A stretch of 64,000 bases of DNA, from contig NZ_CP156084.1 of NCBI RefSeq assembly GCF_040687965.1, forward strand, positions 324,501 through 388,500, read 5' to 3'. Numbering within the stretch: position 1 is the stretch's first letter; every line of letters starts with the position of its first letter. The DNA is from Methylocystis echinoides. Its GTDB lineage: Bacteria; Pseudomonadota; Alphaproteobacteria; Rhizobiales; Beijerinckiaceae. Shown here in pieces: positions 1 to 7,635 of this stretch. A program made the translations under genes and the position numbers. The notes under the pieces are model-generated. The model had not been told where the DNA came from. It saw only the letters and a list, made by a program, of their open reading frames with translations, and did not search any database.

Positions 1-121
1 TGTTGTAGACCCGTCCGAGCACATCCATCCAGCCGGACGCGGGGATCTCGGCCGGCGTGGACGCGTCTCTTCCGCGACCCGCCGCCCCCCGGCCCGATGA
101 AGAAGCCTGATCCATCGCCAT
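1..121 (-). CDS. YihY/BrkB family inner-membrane protein, N-terminal fragment
   Basis: Only the first 40 codons are in the window; the gene runs off the left edge. The frame from the ATG at 121 reads MAMDQASSSGRG, then a stretch ending PAEIPASGWMDVLGRVYN. A basic, Ser/Gly-rich head followed by an IPA-x-GW-x-D-(I/V)-L-x-R-V-Y segment is typical of the cytoplasmic N-terminus of YihY/virulence factor BrkB proteins, just before their first membrane helix. A GGAGG lies 8 bases before this ATG, which supports the start; a second ATG at 115 is possible. These are polytopic inner-membrane proteins of unclear function, once called RNase BN in error. The call rests on a short motif, so it is likely but not certain. 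Confidence 0.6.
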   Translation of the reverse strand, partial: MAMDQASSSGRGAAGRGRDASTPAEIPASGWMDVLGRVYN

Positions 122-207
122 GTGCGAAACCTCCGCAGCGCGCGGCGTCCACCGCGCTGTCACGGAAGAACTGCGTCAGGGAATGTGCGTTCCGCACGGA
201 CGCGCGA

Positions 208-861
208 TTAGAATTCGACCTCGAGCTCCTCGATCTCTTCCTTTTCGGCAAGCGCCTGGGCGACCCATTCCTGCATTGCGGGCCAGGCGAAGATGCGGTC
301 GCAATAGGCTTGCGCAACCGGGTCGAGCGGCACGTCATAGGTGCGAAAACGCGTGGCGACGGGCGCGTACATGGCGTCCGCCATGGAGAATTCGCCGAAG
401 AGATAGGGCCCGCCGTGGGCGTCGAGACAGTCGCGCCAGATCTGCGTGATCCGCGCAATGTCGCCCTGCGCCTTGGACCAGACCTTGAACTTTGGAAAAT
501 GCGCCTTGAGATTCATCGGCAGCGCCGAGCGCAGCGAATTGAAGCCTGAATGAATCTCGCCGCAGATCGAGCGGCTTCGCGCGCGGCTCAGGCGATCCGA
601 GGGCAAGAGCTGCGCCTGCGGAGCGATCTCGTGCAAGAACTCGCCGATCGCCAGCGTGTCCCAGATGCGGTAGCCGTCATAGGTGAGGCAGGGCACGAGG
701 ATCGAGGGCGAGAGCAGGAGAATTTCCTCGCGCGCGGCGGCGTCGTCCGGATCGACGACGATCTCTTCGAACGGAACGCCCGAAAGCTTCATCATCAGCC
801 AGCCGCGCAAGGACCAGGAGGAGTAGTTCCTGCTGCTGATGGTAAGCGTGACGTCCGGCAT
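208..861 (-). CDS. Glutathione S-transferase family protein
   Basis: A 217-residue cytosolic protein with the glutathione S-transferase fold. The N-terminal thioredoxin-like domain (about residues 1-80) begins with RNYSSWSLRGW near residue 11, the Ser-containing glutathione-activating motif of the zeta/YfcF-like group. It continues with a cis-proline segment LVPCL (Pro57) and WDTLAI near 67-72, where the gamma-glutamyl part of glutathione is usually bound. The rest is the helical C-terminal domain. It probably conjugates or isomerises an electrophilic substrate, which the sequence does not identify. The ATG at 861 is chosen because AAGGAG sits 5 bases upstream; a TTG at 879 would overlap that ribosome site. 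It is a single gene, divergent from phaZ. Confidence 0.85.
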   Translation of the reverse strand: MPDVTLTISSRNYSSWSLRGWLMMKLSGVPFEEIVVDPDDAAAREEILLLSPSILVPCLTYDGYRIWDTLAIGEFLHEIAPQAQLLPSDRLSRARSRSICGEIHSGFNSLRSALPMNLKAHFPKFKVWSKAQGDIARITQIWRDCLDAHGGPYLFGEFSMADAMYAPVATRFRTYDVPLDPVAQAYCDRIFAWPAMQEWVAQALAEKEEIEELEVEF

Positions 862-974
862 GGCTGCTCCTTGTTGCAACGGCGCTCAGCAAGTCATGTG
901 CCAGTGTGCGCTGCTGATGGCACAGGCCTTGCTCGCCAGCGACCAACGCAACGCGAAGGTCATTGTCACTGCGC

Positions 975-2189
975 ATGTACGACGCTTATCACGCCTACGC
1001 CCATTTGCATGATCAGATTAGACGGGCGGCCGCGCGTCATGAACGCGTAATGAGCGTCTGGGGCGCGATGCAATTTGCCCACCCCCTTCGATGCATCCAG
1101 GCCTATCATGAGTTGATCGCGCTCGCAGGCTTCACGCATCATCGTCCCGATTACGGAATTCAGGAGATCGCCACGGACGACGGCGCGATCGTCCCCGTGA
1201 CGGAAACGCCGGTTTTCACAACGCCCTTCTGCACGCTCCTGCGCTTTTCGCGACAGGGCGGCGGCGCAGAACCGCGCGTGCTTCTCGTCGCGCCCATGTC
1301 GGGCCATTTCGCCACTTTGCTGCGCGGCACGATCCGCACGTTGCTGCGCGATCACGAGGTCTATGTCACCGACTGGCGCAATCCGCGCGACGTGCCGCTC
1401 GGTCAGGGAACGTTCGGTTTCGAGGACTTCGTCCAGCATGTGATCGACTTTCTGAAGTTCATCGGACCGCATTCGCATCTTGTCGCCGTGTGCCAGCCGA
1501 CGGTTCCGGCGCTGGCCGCCGTCGCCCTCATGGCCGCCGACGACGACCCGGACCAGCCGGCGAGCCTGACGCTGATGGCCGGGCCGATCGACACGCGCGT
1601 GTCGCCCACGAAAGTCAATGAATTCGCGACGTCGAAGCCGATCGAATGGTTCCGGCAGAACATGATCAGCACGGTGCCGCGCGGACTGCCCGGCGCGGGG
1701 CGGCGCGTCTATCCCGGCTTTCTGCAGCTTTGCGCCTTCATGAGCATGAACATGGATCGGCACAGCAAGGCCTTCGCCGACCTGTTCAAGCACCGGGTCG
1801 AAGGCAACGTCGATAAGGCGGCGCAAATTCGTTCGTTCTACGAGGAATATTTCGCCATCATGGATCTCGACGCGTCGTTTTATCTGCACACGATCGAGAC
1901 GGTGTTTCAGAAATCTGCCCTCCCCGAGGGCAAACTGCTCTTTAAGGGACGCACCGTCACGCCGCGCGCCATCCGAAAAACCTTCCTTCTCACCGTCGAG
2001 GGCGAAAGGGACGACATCTGCGCCGTCGGCCAGACGCTCGCCGCGCAGGACCTGTGCAGCGGGCTACGGCCTTATATGAAGTCACATCACATGCAGGCGG
2101 GCGTCGGCCACTACGGCGTCTTCAACGGCAAGCGCTGGGATCATCAAATCTATCCGGTGCTGCGCGAACACATCCGTAACAGCCTGTGA
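975..2189 (+). CDS. phaZ: Intracellular poly(3-hydroxybutyrate) depolymerase PhaZ
   Basis: About 404 residues, the usual length for intracellular PHB depolymerases of the PhaZ1 type, which mobilise stored polyhydroxybutyrate granules. The alpha/beta-hydrolase core is visible: APMSGHFATLLRGT, then the lipase-box-like VCQPTVPALAAV in which Cys173 stands where ordinary lipases have Ser. This Cys nucleophile is normal for the family. A late acidic segment (VEGERDDICAVG) and a His segment (GVGHYGVFNG) supply the rest of the triad. No signal peptide is seen, as expected for a cytoplasmic granule enzyme. ATG at 975 matches family N-termini (MYDAYHAYAHLHDQ); a TTG at 963 has GAAGG close upstream and is an alternative. 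It implies that the organism stores PHB. Confidence 0.93.
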   Translation: MYDAYHAYAHLHDQIRRAAARHERVMSVWGAMQFAHPLRCIQAYHELIALAGFTHHRPDYGIQEIATDDGAIVPVTETPVFTTPFCTLLRFSRQGGGAEPRVLLVAPMSGHFATLLRGTIRTLLRDHEVYVTDWRNPRDVPLGQGTFGFEDFVQHVIDFLKFIGPHSHLVAVCQPTVPALAAVALMAADDDPDQPASLTLMAGPIDTRVSPTKVNEFATSKPIEWFRQNMISTVPRGLPGAGRRVYPGFLQLCAFMSMNMDRHSKAFADLFKHRVEGNVDKAAQIRSFYEEYFAIMDLDASFYLHTIETVFQKSALPEGKLLFKGRTVTPRAIRKTFLLTVEGERDDICAVGQTLAAQDLCSGLRPYMKSHHMQAGVGHYGVFNGKRWDHQIYPVLREHIRNSL

Positions 2190-2191
2190 TC

Positions 2192-2446
2192 TCACCAGTA
2201 GCGCCAGTAGGGCCCGTAGCGCGGCCCGGTCATGAGCCACAGCTCCTCGCGCTGCACGCGGCGGTCGGCGGCCCGGTCGAGGTCGACGTCGAGCAAACAT
2301 TTGGAAAATCCGTCCGTCCCGCGCCGGAAGCCATAAGAGCGGCAGCGTGCGTCGTCCATCGCGCGCTGCTGGGCGGGAGAGGTCGTCTGGCAGGCGCAAA
2401 GCAGCAGGCCCGCCGCCATCGCCGCCAGAACGCCAATCTTCGGCAT
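2192..2446 (-). CDS. Small lipoprotein, function unknown
   Basis: An 84-residue protein with a classical lipoprotein signal: MPKIGVLAAMAAGLLLCACQ, with a lipobox LCAC and lipidation probably at Cys19. The mature part contains DDARCRSYGFRRGTDGFSKCL, a two-Cys motif (Cys35 and Cys50, probably a disulfide) recurring in small alphaproteobacterial lipoproteins, and a Tyr/Trp-rich tail (GPRYGPYWRYW). GAGGG lies 7 bases before the ATG at 2446. It converges on phaZ with only two bases between the stops. I cannot assign a function; outer- or inner-membrane anchoring is an inference from the lipobox. Confidence 0.8.
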   Translation of the reverse strand: MPKIGVLAAMAAGLLLCACQTTSPAQQRAMDDARCRSYGFRRGTDGFSKCLLDVDLDRAADRRVQREELWLMTGPRYGPYWRYW

Positions 2447-2597
2447 TGCGCAACCCTCGTGAAAGCTCGAACCCAACAAAAGGTCGAGCAGGAAAATGGC
2501 CGCTTCACGGCGCCGGCGACTCTTCGTTTGACAGGCGCTGGCAGGAATGGTCACCCTGCGCAGAGAAAGAGGTCCATGGGACGCGGGAGAGGGATCA

Positions 2598-3083
2598 ATG
2601 CGTGAGATTCTCGCCCATTTCGGCGGCGTGCCGTTGCGCGCTCTCGGCGACAAGGAGACGCTGCTTTCCGAGGGCGACCGCACCGGCCATCTCTATGCCC
2701 TCGCCGAGGGGCGGCTCGAAGTGCTGCGCGGCGAAACCCAGGTCGCGCTTCTGGAGGAGCCCGGCTCGCTCATCGGAGAAATGGCCGTTCTGCTCGATTC
2801 CCCGCATACGGCGACCGTCCGCGCCCTCGGGGAGGCGAAAGTATATGTGGCGAAGGACGGCGCAGACTTTCTGAGCGGACGTCCCGAACTCGCCTGGCTG
2901 GTCTCACGCCTTTTGGCCCGCCGCCTCAACGCGGCGACGACCTATCTCGTCGACATCAAGCGGCAGTTCGCGGGCTACGGCAACCACCTCGAAATGGTCG
3001 GGGAAGTTCTCGAATCGCTGATGCATCAGCAAGGGATTTCCCGGGGCCGGCAGGCCTCTGACCGCGACGGCTATCAGGACTAA
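2598..3083 (+). CDS. Cyclic nucleotide-binding-domain protein (CRP-like sensor domain only)
   Basis: A 161-residue protein consisting almost entirely of a CRP-type cNMP-binding beta-roll (about residues 10-110) and a short helical tail, with no DNA-binding or enzyme domain. The phosphate-binding cassette is seen as GSLIGEMAVLLDSPHTATV: the Glu (E61) is kept, but the conserved Arg of the R-(S/T)-A motif is replaced by His70. That casts doubt on cyclic-nucleotide binding, so it may be a structural or degenerate sensor. The ATG at 2598 has GAGAGGG 4 bases upstream; an in-frame GTG at 2547 lacks support. Its stop overlaps the stop of the convergent phosphoesterase gene. Confidence 0.82.
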   Translation: MREILAHFGGVPLRALGDKETLLSEGDRTGHLYALAEGRLEVLRGETQVALLEEPGSLIGEMAVLLDSPHTATVRALGEAKVYVAKDGADFLSGRPELAWLVSRLLARRLNAATTYLVDIKRQFAGYGNHLEMVGEVLESLMHQQGISRGRQASDRDGYQD

Positions 3084-3877
3084 AACGCCGGGAAGGGCGG
3101 CGGCGTGAACCAGTCTGGCAAGGCGCTCAACGGCGCAATCGGCCGCACCAGCGGCTGATCGAGCCGGACGGATTGGCCGCCCATGGCGGAAAGCCATAAC
3201 GCTTCCTGCAACTCGGTATCGATGACGATATAGGCGGGCGGCGCGCCATATTGGCGCCCGGCGTTGAGCACCCATGTGTCGCCGAGGCGGTCGACCCAGG
3301 AGCCTTCGGCGACGAAGGGGGCCTGGTGGATATGCCCACAAATGACGAAATCAGGCCGATAGCGGCCGATCCAGTCGACGAGGTCGGCGTCGCCGAAACT
3401 CTGCTTGCCCGACCAGCTGGTCGGCGACTGGCGCGGCGGCGCATGATGCGCCCAGATCCAGCGCAGGCCTTCCCGCAGTTCCGCGTCCGCCGCGAGTTGT
3501 CCGACGAGCTTTTCTTTGACTTGCGGGCCGTCCCACCAGGGAAAAACCGAGAACAAGGCGTCGTCGACTTCAACGGCGTCGCCGTCGCAGGCGACGCCCA
3601 GGCGCCGCGCCTCCTCGACCCAGAGCGCAATCTTCTCGCCGCTGTCGCTGCGAGAATCGAGATCGTGATTGCCGCTGCAAAAGATCGCCCGCGTGGTCGC
3701 GGCGAGGCGCTCGAGATATTTGCGCACCACGACGATCTGGGCGCCGTAATCGACGATCGAGCCTGCATCCAGCGCGTCGCCCGCGAAAATGACGAGATCG
3801 AATTGCGGCGCCGCGCTCATCAGCCAGTCGAACTGCGGCAGCGCGTAATGGAGATCTGAAACGATGAGCCAGCGCAT
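3080..3877 (-). CDS. Calcineurin-like metallophosphoesterase
   Basis: A 265-residue protein with the complete metallophosphoesterase signature in order: D8-x-H10 (SDLH), GD at 33-34 (FAGDAL), GNHD at 69-72, a paired His at 144-145 (WAHHAPP) and GHIH at 181-184. These residues bind the two metal ions, so the protein should be an active cytosolic phosphoesterase. The substrate cannot be deduced. The start at 3877 (MRWLIVSDLH) places the first catalytic motif at the normal position; upstream in-frame codons add an unlikely Arg/Ala-rich leader. It converges with the cNMP-domain gene with a four-base overlap. Confidence 0.88.
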   Translation of the reverse strand: MRWLIVSDLHYALPQFDWLMSAAPQFDLVIFAGDALDAGSIVDYGAQIVVVRKYLERLAATTRAIFCSGNHDLDSRSDSGEKIALWVEEARRLGVACDGDAVEVDDALFSVFPWWDGPQVKEKLVGQLAADAELREGLRWIWAHHAPPRQSPTSWSGKQSFGDADLVDWIGRYRPDFVICGHIHQAPFVAEGSWVDRLGDTWVLNAGRQYGAPPAYIVIDTELQEALWLSAMGGQSVRLDQPLVRPIAPLSALPDWFTPPPFPAF

Positions 3878-4008
3878 GGGCGAGCCTACCGCGGATGCGT
3901 CGCCAGCGGCGCCTCGAGAACCGCGAAGTTTTGCATGGCGAACCCTCCCCCAAACCGCTCGCGCGGCGGCGCCAGCTACTCTGCAAAGCTCTCGCAAATT
4001 GCCCGAAA

Positions 4009-4023
4009 GGTAAAGGCTTTACC
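4009..4023. promoter_or_regulatory. Perfect 7+1+7 palindrome upstream of the redoxin gene
   Basis: GGTAAAG-G-CTTTACC forms a perfect inverted repeat with a single central base. It lies about 80 bases before the redoxin start and in the intergenic space shared with the divergent phosphoesterase gene. Its size and position fit an operator for a dimeric repressor; it is too short and not followed by T residues, so it does not look like a terminator. The regulator is unknown. Confidence 0.4.
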
Positions 4024-4101
4024 CATTTTGGGATCAGTGGCCCTTGCCAAGACTCGGCCGCGGCGCGATCTCTCGTGCAAAATCAGAGAGCAAGGATCAT
4101 C

Positions 4102-4569
4102 ATGGCTACGCTCGCGCCCGAGCTTTCCGTTTCGCGCTGGTTCAATACGCCAAAGCCCATCTCCCTCGAAGGACTGCGCGGGCGCGTCGTGCTGCTGCAC
4201 GCCTTTCAGATGCTCTGCCCCGGCTGCGTGGCGCATGGAACGCCGCAGGCGCAGCGCGCACATGAGCTTTTCCGCAACGCCGACCTGACGGTCATTGGCC
4301 TGCATACGGTTTTCGAGCATCACGCGGCGATGACCCCGGTGTCGCTCGAAGCCTTCATTCACGAGTATCGCCTGACTTTCCCCATCGGCGTGGATGCGCC
4401 TGCGGAAGACGGGCCGATCCCGGTCACCATGCGCCGGTATCAGATGCGCGGCACGCCCACCGCCATCGTCATTGCCCGTGACGGAACCATCCGCCACCAC
4501 GGCTTCGGTCAGGAGGACGATCTGGCGCTCGGCGCCATCCTCGGCGCGCTGCTGGCGGAGACGCCGTGA
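4102..4569 (+). CDS. Redoxin/TlpA-like thiol protein, cytosolic
   Basis: A 155-residue thioredoxin-fold protein. The beta-strand RGRVVLLHAFQ leads into the redox motif CPGC (Cys39, Cys42), and RGTPTAIVIARDG carries the cis-Pro typical of AhpC/TlpA-type redoxins. There is no signal peptide, so it should act in the cytosol as a reductant or peroxidase-like protein. AAGGA lies 5-6 bases before the ATG at 4102. Its stop overlaps the GTG start of the following MOSC gene (GTGA), so the two are translationally coupled. Confidence 0.85.
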   Translation: MATLAPELSVSRWFNTPKPISLEGLRGRVVLLHAFQMLCPGCVAHGTPQAQRAHELFRNADLTVIGLHTVFEHHAAMTPVSLEAFIHEYRLTFPIGVDAPAEDGPIPVTMRRYQMRGTPTAIVIARDGTIRHHGFGQEDDLALGAILGALLAETP

Positions 4570-5252
4570 CGCTTCCTTCTGTCGAGCCGCTGGTCTTGAT
4601 TGGGGCCGTCGCGCCGCTCGGCGCCGACGGGAGGGTGAGCGGAATCGACAAGAAGCCCGCGCCCAGCCCCTGGCGCATCTGCAAGACCGGCCTTGCCGGC
4701 GACGCTCAGGCCGATCTCGCCCATCACGGCGGGCCGGAGAAGGCGCTGCATCATTATCCCTTCGACCATTACGGCGCCTGGCGCGCGGATATCGGCGCGG
4801 CTGCGCCGCTCGACGCCCCCGGCGCCTTCGGCGAGAACCTCTCCACGCTGGGCTGGACCGAGGACGATGTCTGCATTGGCGACGTCGTCCGGTTCGGGAA
4901 GGCGCTGCTGCAAGTCAGCCAGGGCCGCCAGCCCTGCTGGAAGCTCAATCGGCGCTTCGGCGTCTCGGATATGGCGCTGCGCGTCCAGAGGAGCGGCCGC
5001 AGCGGCTGGTATTATCGCGTTCTCGAAGAAGGCGCAGCCGGGCCGGGCGACCTGCTCGCCCTCGTCGAACGCCCCTGCCCCGACTGGCCGCTCTCGCGGC
5101 TCACGCGCCTGCTCTATCGCGACACGGGGGACCGTGCGACTCTTGCCGCCATGGCCGCGCTCGACCCGCTCGCGGAGGGCTGGCGGCGGCTGGCGCGGCG
5201 GCGGCTGGAAAGCGGCCGGATCGAGAGCTGGGACGCGCGCCTTTTCGGCTGA
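4566..5252 (+). CDS. MOSC domain protein (YiiM type)
   Basis: A 228-residue protein with a MOSC domain and a short C-terminal helical extension, as in E. coli YiiM. Diagnostic segments are HHGGPEKALHHYPFDHY (near 53-69), GAFGENLSTLGWTE and GRQPCWKLNRRFG. Cys124 in the last one is the conserved Cys that MOSC proteins use for sulfur or molybdenum-cofactor chemistry. YiiM-type proteins act in reduction of N-hydroxylated substrates with the molybdenum cofactor. The GTG start at 4566 overlaps the redoxin stop, so expression follows that gene; a shared redox role is an inference. Confidence 0.88.
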   Translation: MTLPSVEPLVLIGAVAPLGADGRVSGIDKKPAPSPWRICKTGLAGDAQADLAHHGGPEKALHHYPFDHYGAWRADIGAAAPLDAPGAFGENLSTLGWTEDDVCIGDVVRFGKALLQVSQGRQPCWKLNRRFGVSDMALRVQRSGRSGWYYRVLEEGAAGPGDLLALVERPCPDWPLSRLTRLLYRDTGDRATLAAMAALDPLAEGWRRLARRRLESGRIESWDARLFG

Positions 5253-5330
5253 GGGCGCGATTGCCACGGCGCCGCGAACTTTCTAACATGCCGCTGAGCC
5301 TGAAGCCCTGCAATAAGCGTAAGGAACGCA

Positions 5331-6068
5331 ATGTCCGCCCGCCTGCACGAAACGCTGCAAGACAATCTCTTCGCCGGCAAGATTGGCGCGGAATATGAGC
5401 TGCTGCGGCTGATGTGCCCCAACCACGTCCTGCTTGCCAAGTCGGTTGGCGAGGCGGTCGCCGGCTTCAGGCCGGGCGTCGCGCTCAAAGGGTTCGAGAT
5501 CGGCTGCGGCACGGGAATCTGCACGCTCGCGCTCCTCGCCGCGCGCGACGACCTCACGCTCATCGCTGTCGACAGCGCCGCGAAGATGCTCGATCAGGCG
5601 CGGGCGAGTCTCGCCGATTATGTGGCGGCCGGCCGCGTCGACTTCAGAGAAGCCGATGCGCTCGCAGCGCTGAAGGCGCTGCCTGACGGGAGCGTCGACG
5701 TCGTGGCGTCGAATTACGCCATTCACAATTTCTCGCAAGGATATCGCGCGCAAACGCTCGCGGAAGTCTACCGCGTCCTGACGCCGGGCGGCCTCTTCGT
5801 CAATGGCGACCGCTACGCGATCGACGATCGCGCGGCGCATCTTGCCGATACGCAGGCGATGATGCGCCAGTGGTTCAAGCTCTTCAAGGAACTCGACCGC
5901 CTCGATCTGCTCGAAGACTGGATCGTCCATCTCTACGGCGACGAGTCGCCCGACCACATCATGTATCTCCAGCCGGCGCTCGACCAGCTTGCCGCGCTCG
6001 GCTTCGCGCCAGTGGAAGTCGCTTTCCGCGAGGGCGTCGACACGCTGGCGAAGGCCCACAAGCCGTAA
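5331..6068 (+). CDS. Class I SAM-dependent methyltransferase
   Basis: A 245-residue protein with the Rossmann methyltransferase fold. Motif I is FEIGCGTGICTLALL (56-70), followed by the acidic strand LIAVDSAAKML, DFREADAL, and the post-motif strand YRVLTPGGLFVNGDRY. These are the S-adenosylmethionine-binding elements of the UbiE/UPF0020-like group. The acceptor is not evident. AAGGA sits 8 bases before the ATG. It lies 78 bases after the MOSC gene and could share its transcript. Confidence 0.85.
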   Translation: MSARLHETLQDNLFAGKIGAEYELLRLMCPNHVLLAKSVGEAVAGFRPGVALKGFEIGCGTGICTLALLAARDDLTLIAVDSAAKMLDQARASLADYVAAGRVDFREADALAALKALPDGSVDVVASNYAIHNFSQGYRAQTLAEVYRVLTPGGLFVNGDRYAIDDRAAHLADTQAMMRQWFKLFKELDRLDLLEDWIVHLYGDESPDHIMYLQPALDQLAALGFAPVEVAFREGVDTLAKAHKP

Positions 6069-6104
6069 TTTTCCAAAGTCACACAGGCGGGCTATAGCCT
6101 GAGC

Positions 6105-7007
6105 ATGGATCTCGCGCTTCTGGCCCTCTTCGGCTCGCTCATCACGGCCCTCTGTCAAACCGTCACCGATCTCGGCACAAAGGCCGCGACGCGCGCCGCC
6201 GACGATCGCGCCATCCTCGCGGCGCAATGGACGATCTGCACGGCGCTGCTGCTGGTCGCCAGCGCCATTGCTTATCCGGGATTGCTGAGCGCGCCCGTGG
6301 AGACGCTGGACGGGCTGACGAAGCCGGGCTTCTGGACTTTGCTCGTCCTCAACGGCTCCCTCAATGTCGTCGCCTATATTTTCTTCATCCGCGCCTTCCG
6401 TCTCTCAGACGCGTCGCTCGTCGCGCCGCTCGTTCTGTTGACCCCGGTGCTGATGCTCGTCACCTCGCCGATCATGACCGGCGAAAGGGCGCCGCCGATG
6501 GGCGTTCTCGGCGTCATTTTCACCGTGCTCGGCGTCGGCCTTCTCGACGCCAATCAGGCCAACGGCAAGCGATTCAACTTCGGCGTTTTCATCCGCCACG
6601 CCGGCCCGCGCTACATGATCGCGACGGCGAGCATCTGGAGCGTCTGCGCCAATCTCGACAAGCTCGGCGTGATCGCGTCAACGCCGCTCGTCTGGATCAC
6701 GACGCTCAGCGCCTTTATCGCGGCGTGTTCGCTGGCCTACTGGCTGGCCAGCGGACGACCGGGCGCGGGCCGCAAGGCGCTGCGCCATGCCCTGATTGCA
6801 GGTTCGGCCATGTCCTTCGGGACGGCGCTGCAAATGTGGGCGCTCACGGTGCTCTTCACCCCTTACGTCATCGCCATTAAGCGCCTGTCGGCGCTGTTCA
6901 CGGTGCTCGCGAGCGGGCATGTGCTGAAAGAGGAGACCGGCGGACGGTTTCTGGGCGCGGCCGTCATGCTCGCCGGGGCGGTGATGATCGTGCTGGCGCG
7001 GGGGTGA
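6105..7007 (+). CDS. EamA/DMT-family transporter
   Basis: A 300-residue, very hydrophobic protein with about ten predicted membrane helices in two halves, the layout of drug/metabolite transporter (EamA) proteins. Typical features are the N-terminal helix with a small-residue face, the FFIRAFRLSDASLVAPL segment in the first repeat and the IKRLSALFTVLASGHVLKEE segment in the second, the usual place of the paired EamA signature. It probably exports or takes up a small metabolite. No strong ribosome site is visible before the ATG at 6105. It converges on the yoeB stop with no spacer. Confidence 0.85.
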   Translation: MDLALLALFGSLITALCQTVTDLGTKAATRAADDRAILAAQWTICTALLLVASAIAYPGLLSAPVETLDGLTKPGFWTLLVLNGSLNVVAYIFFIRAFRLSDASLVAPLVLLTPVLMLVTSPIMTGERAPPMGVLGVIFTVLGVGLLDANQANGKRFNFGVFIRHAGPRYMIATASIWSVCANLDKLGVIASTPLVWITTLSAFIAACSLAYWLASGRPGAGRKALRHALIAGSAMSFGTALQMWALTVLFTPYVIAIKRLSALFTVLASGHVLKEETGGRFLGAAVMLAGAVMIVLARG

Positions 7008-7262
7008 TCAGTAATGATATCGGCACTGCGCGATCAGCAGGCTTGCGCCTTCGACGCGATACACCAGCCGGTGCTCCAGTGTGATCCGACGGGACCACCA
7101 ACCGCGCAAGTCGCCTCGAAGAGGCTCGGGCTTCCCTGTGCCCGAAAATGGCGTTCGCACACATTCCTTGATGAGATCGTTGAGCCTCTCGAGGATCTTC
7201 GCGTCCTGTGACTGCCAATAAAGGTAATCTTCCCAGGCTTGCTCCGCGAAGATGAGCTTCAT
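7008..7262 (-). CDS. yoeB: YoeB-family toxin (ribosome-dependent mRNA endonuclease)
   Basis: An 84-residue protein, the same length as E. coli YoeB and collinear with it: MKLIFAEQAWEDYLYW at the start, WSRRITLEHRLVYRV in the middle and CRYHY at the end. The residues used for mRNA cleavage are all present: Glu46, Arg65, His83 and Tyr84. It cuts mRNA in the ribosomal A site when free of its antitoxin. The start overlaps the antitoxin stop by four bases (ATGA), the usual arrangement that keeps toxin translation dependent on the antitoxin. The toxin looks intact. Confidence 0.95.
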   Translation of the reverse strand: MKLIFAEQAWEDYLYWQSQDAKILERLNDLIKECVRTPFSGTGKPEPLRGDLRGWWSRRITLEHRLVYRVEGASLLIAQCRYHY

Positions 7263-7513
7263 TCAGAGAGCTTGCGCTCCGCGCCCTTGCCCGCGTCGAG
7301 TTCGTCGATCGCCGCCAGCAGGCGCTCGGCGTTGCGGGGGCTTTTCAACAAATATGCCGTCTCTTCATAGGATGCGAAATCCTCGAGCGAGATGAGCACC
7401 GCCGCAGGCTTCCCTCGGTCCCGTGTGATCACGACGGGCTCATGATCCTCGGTCACGCGGTCGAGCGTGGCCGCGAGGTTCTTGCGGAGGTCACTGAAGG
7501 AAGTTGTGCGCAT
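7259..7513 (-). CDS. yefM: YefM/Phd-family antitoxin
   Basis: An 84-residue protein of the Phd/YefM type. The N-terminal half (MRTTSFSDLRKNLAATLDRV, then EPVVITRDRGKPAAVLISLEDF) is the dimerising DNA-binding domain. The C-terminal half (from SYEETAYLLKSPRN) is the flexible tail that wraps and inactivates YoeB. It is first in the operon and should repress its own promoter through the TGTAC palindrome just upstream. The start at 7513 is the only plausible one for this family. Confidence 0.95.
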   Translation of the reverse strand: MRTTSFSDLRKNLAATLDRVTEDHEPVVITRDRGKPAAVLISLEDFASYEETAYLLKSPRNAERLLAAIDELDAGKGAERKLSE

Positions 7514-7523
7514 GACACAGATA

Positions 7524-7541
7524 TGTACGTAATCGAGTACA
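7524..7541 (-). promoter_or_regulatory. YefM operator palindrome
   Basis: TGTAC-N8-GTACA, an inverted repeat ending about 10 bases upstream of the yefM start. E. coli YefM-YoeB binds palindromes with TGTACA cores, so this is very probably the autoregulatory operator. On the minus strand a TTGCTT (7545-7550) and an AT-rich CATATC about 17 bases further on could be the promoter that it overlaps. Confidence 0.7.
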
Positions 7542-7559
7542 AAAGCAAGTAGCCGCCAA

Positions 7560-7600
7560 CCGGCATGGCCAAGCTTGTCCCGGCCATCCACGCGAGGCCG
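7560..7600. repeat. Dispersed intergenic repeat fragment
   Basis: The stretch around CCGGCATGGCCAAGCTTGTC and the following CCGGCCATCCACG matches, in remembered form, a short element scattered in intergenic DNA of many alphaproteobacteria; read on the minus strand it translates as VDGRDKLGHAG. It separates yefM from lepA and has no coding role I can see. Only one copy is visible in this window, so the call rests on general knowledge. Confidence 0.4.
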
Positions 7601-7635
7601 CCGGGCGATGATTGCAACATTAAGGCCGAGGAACG

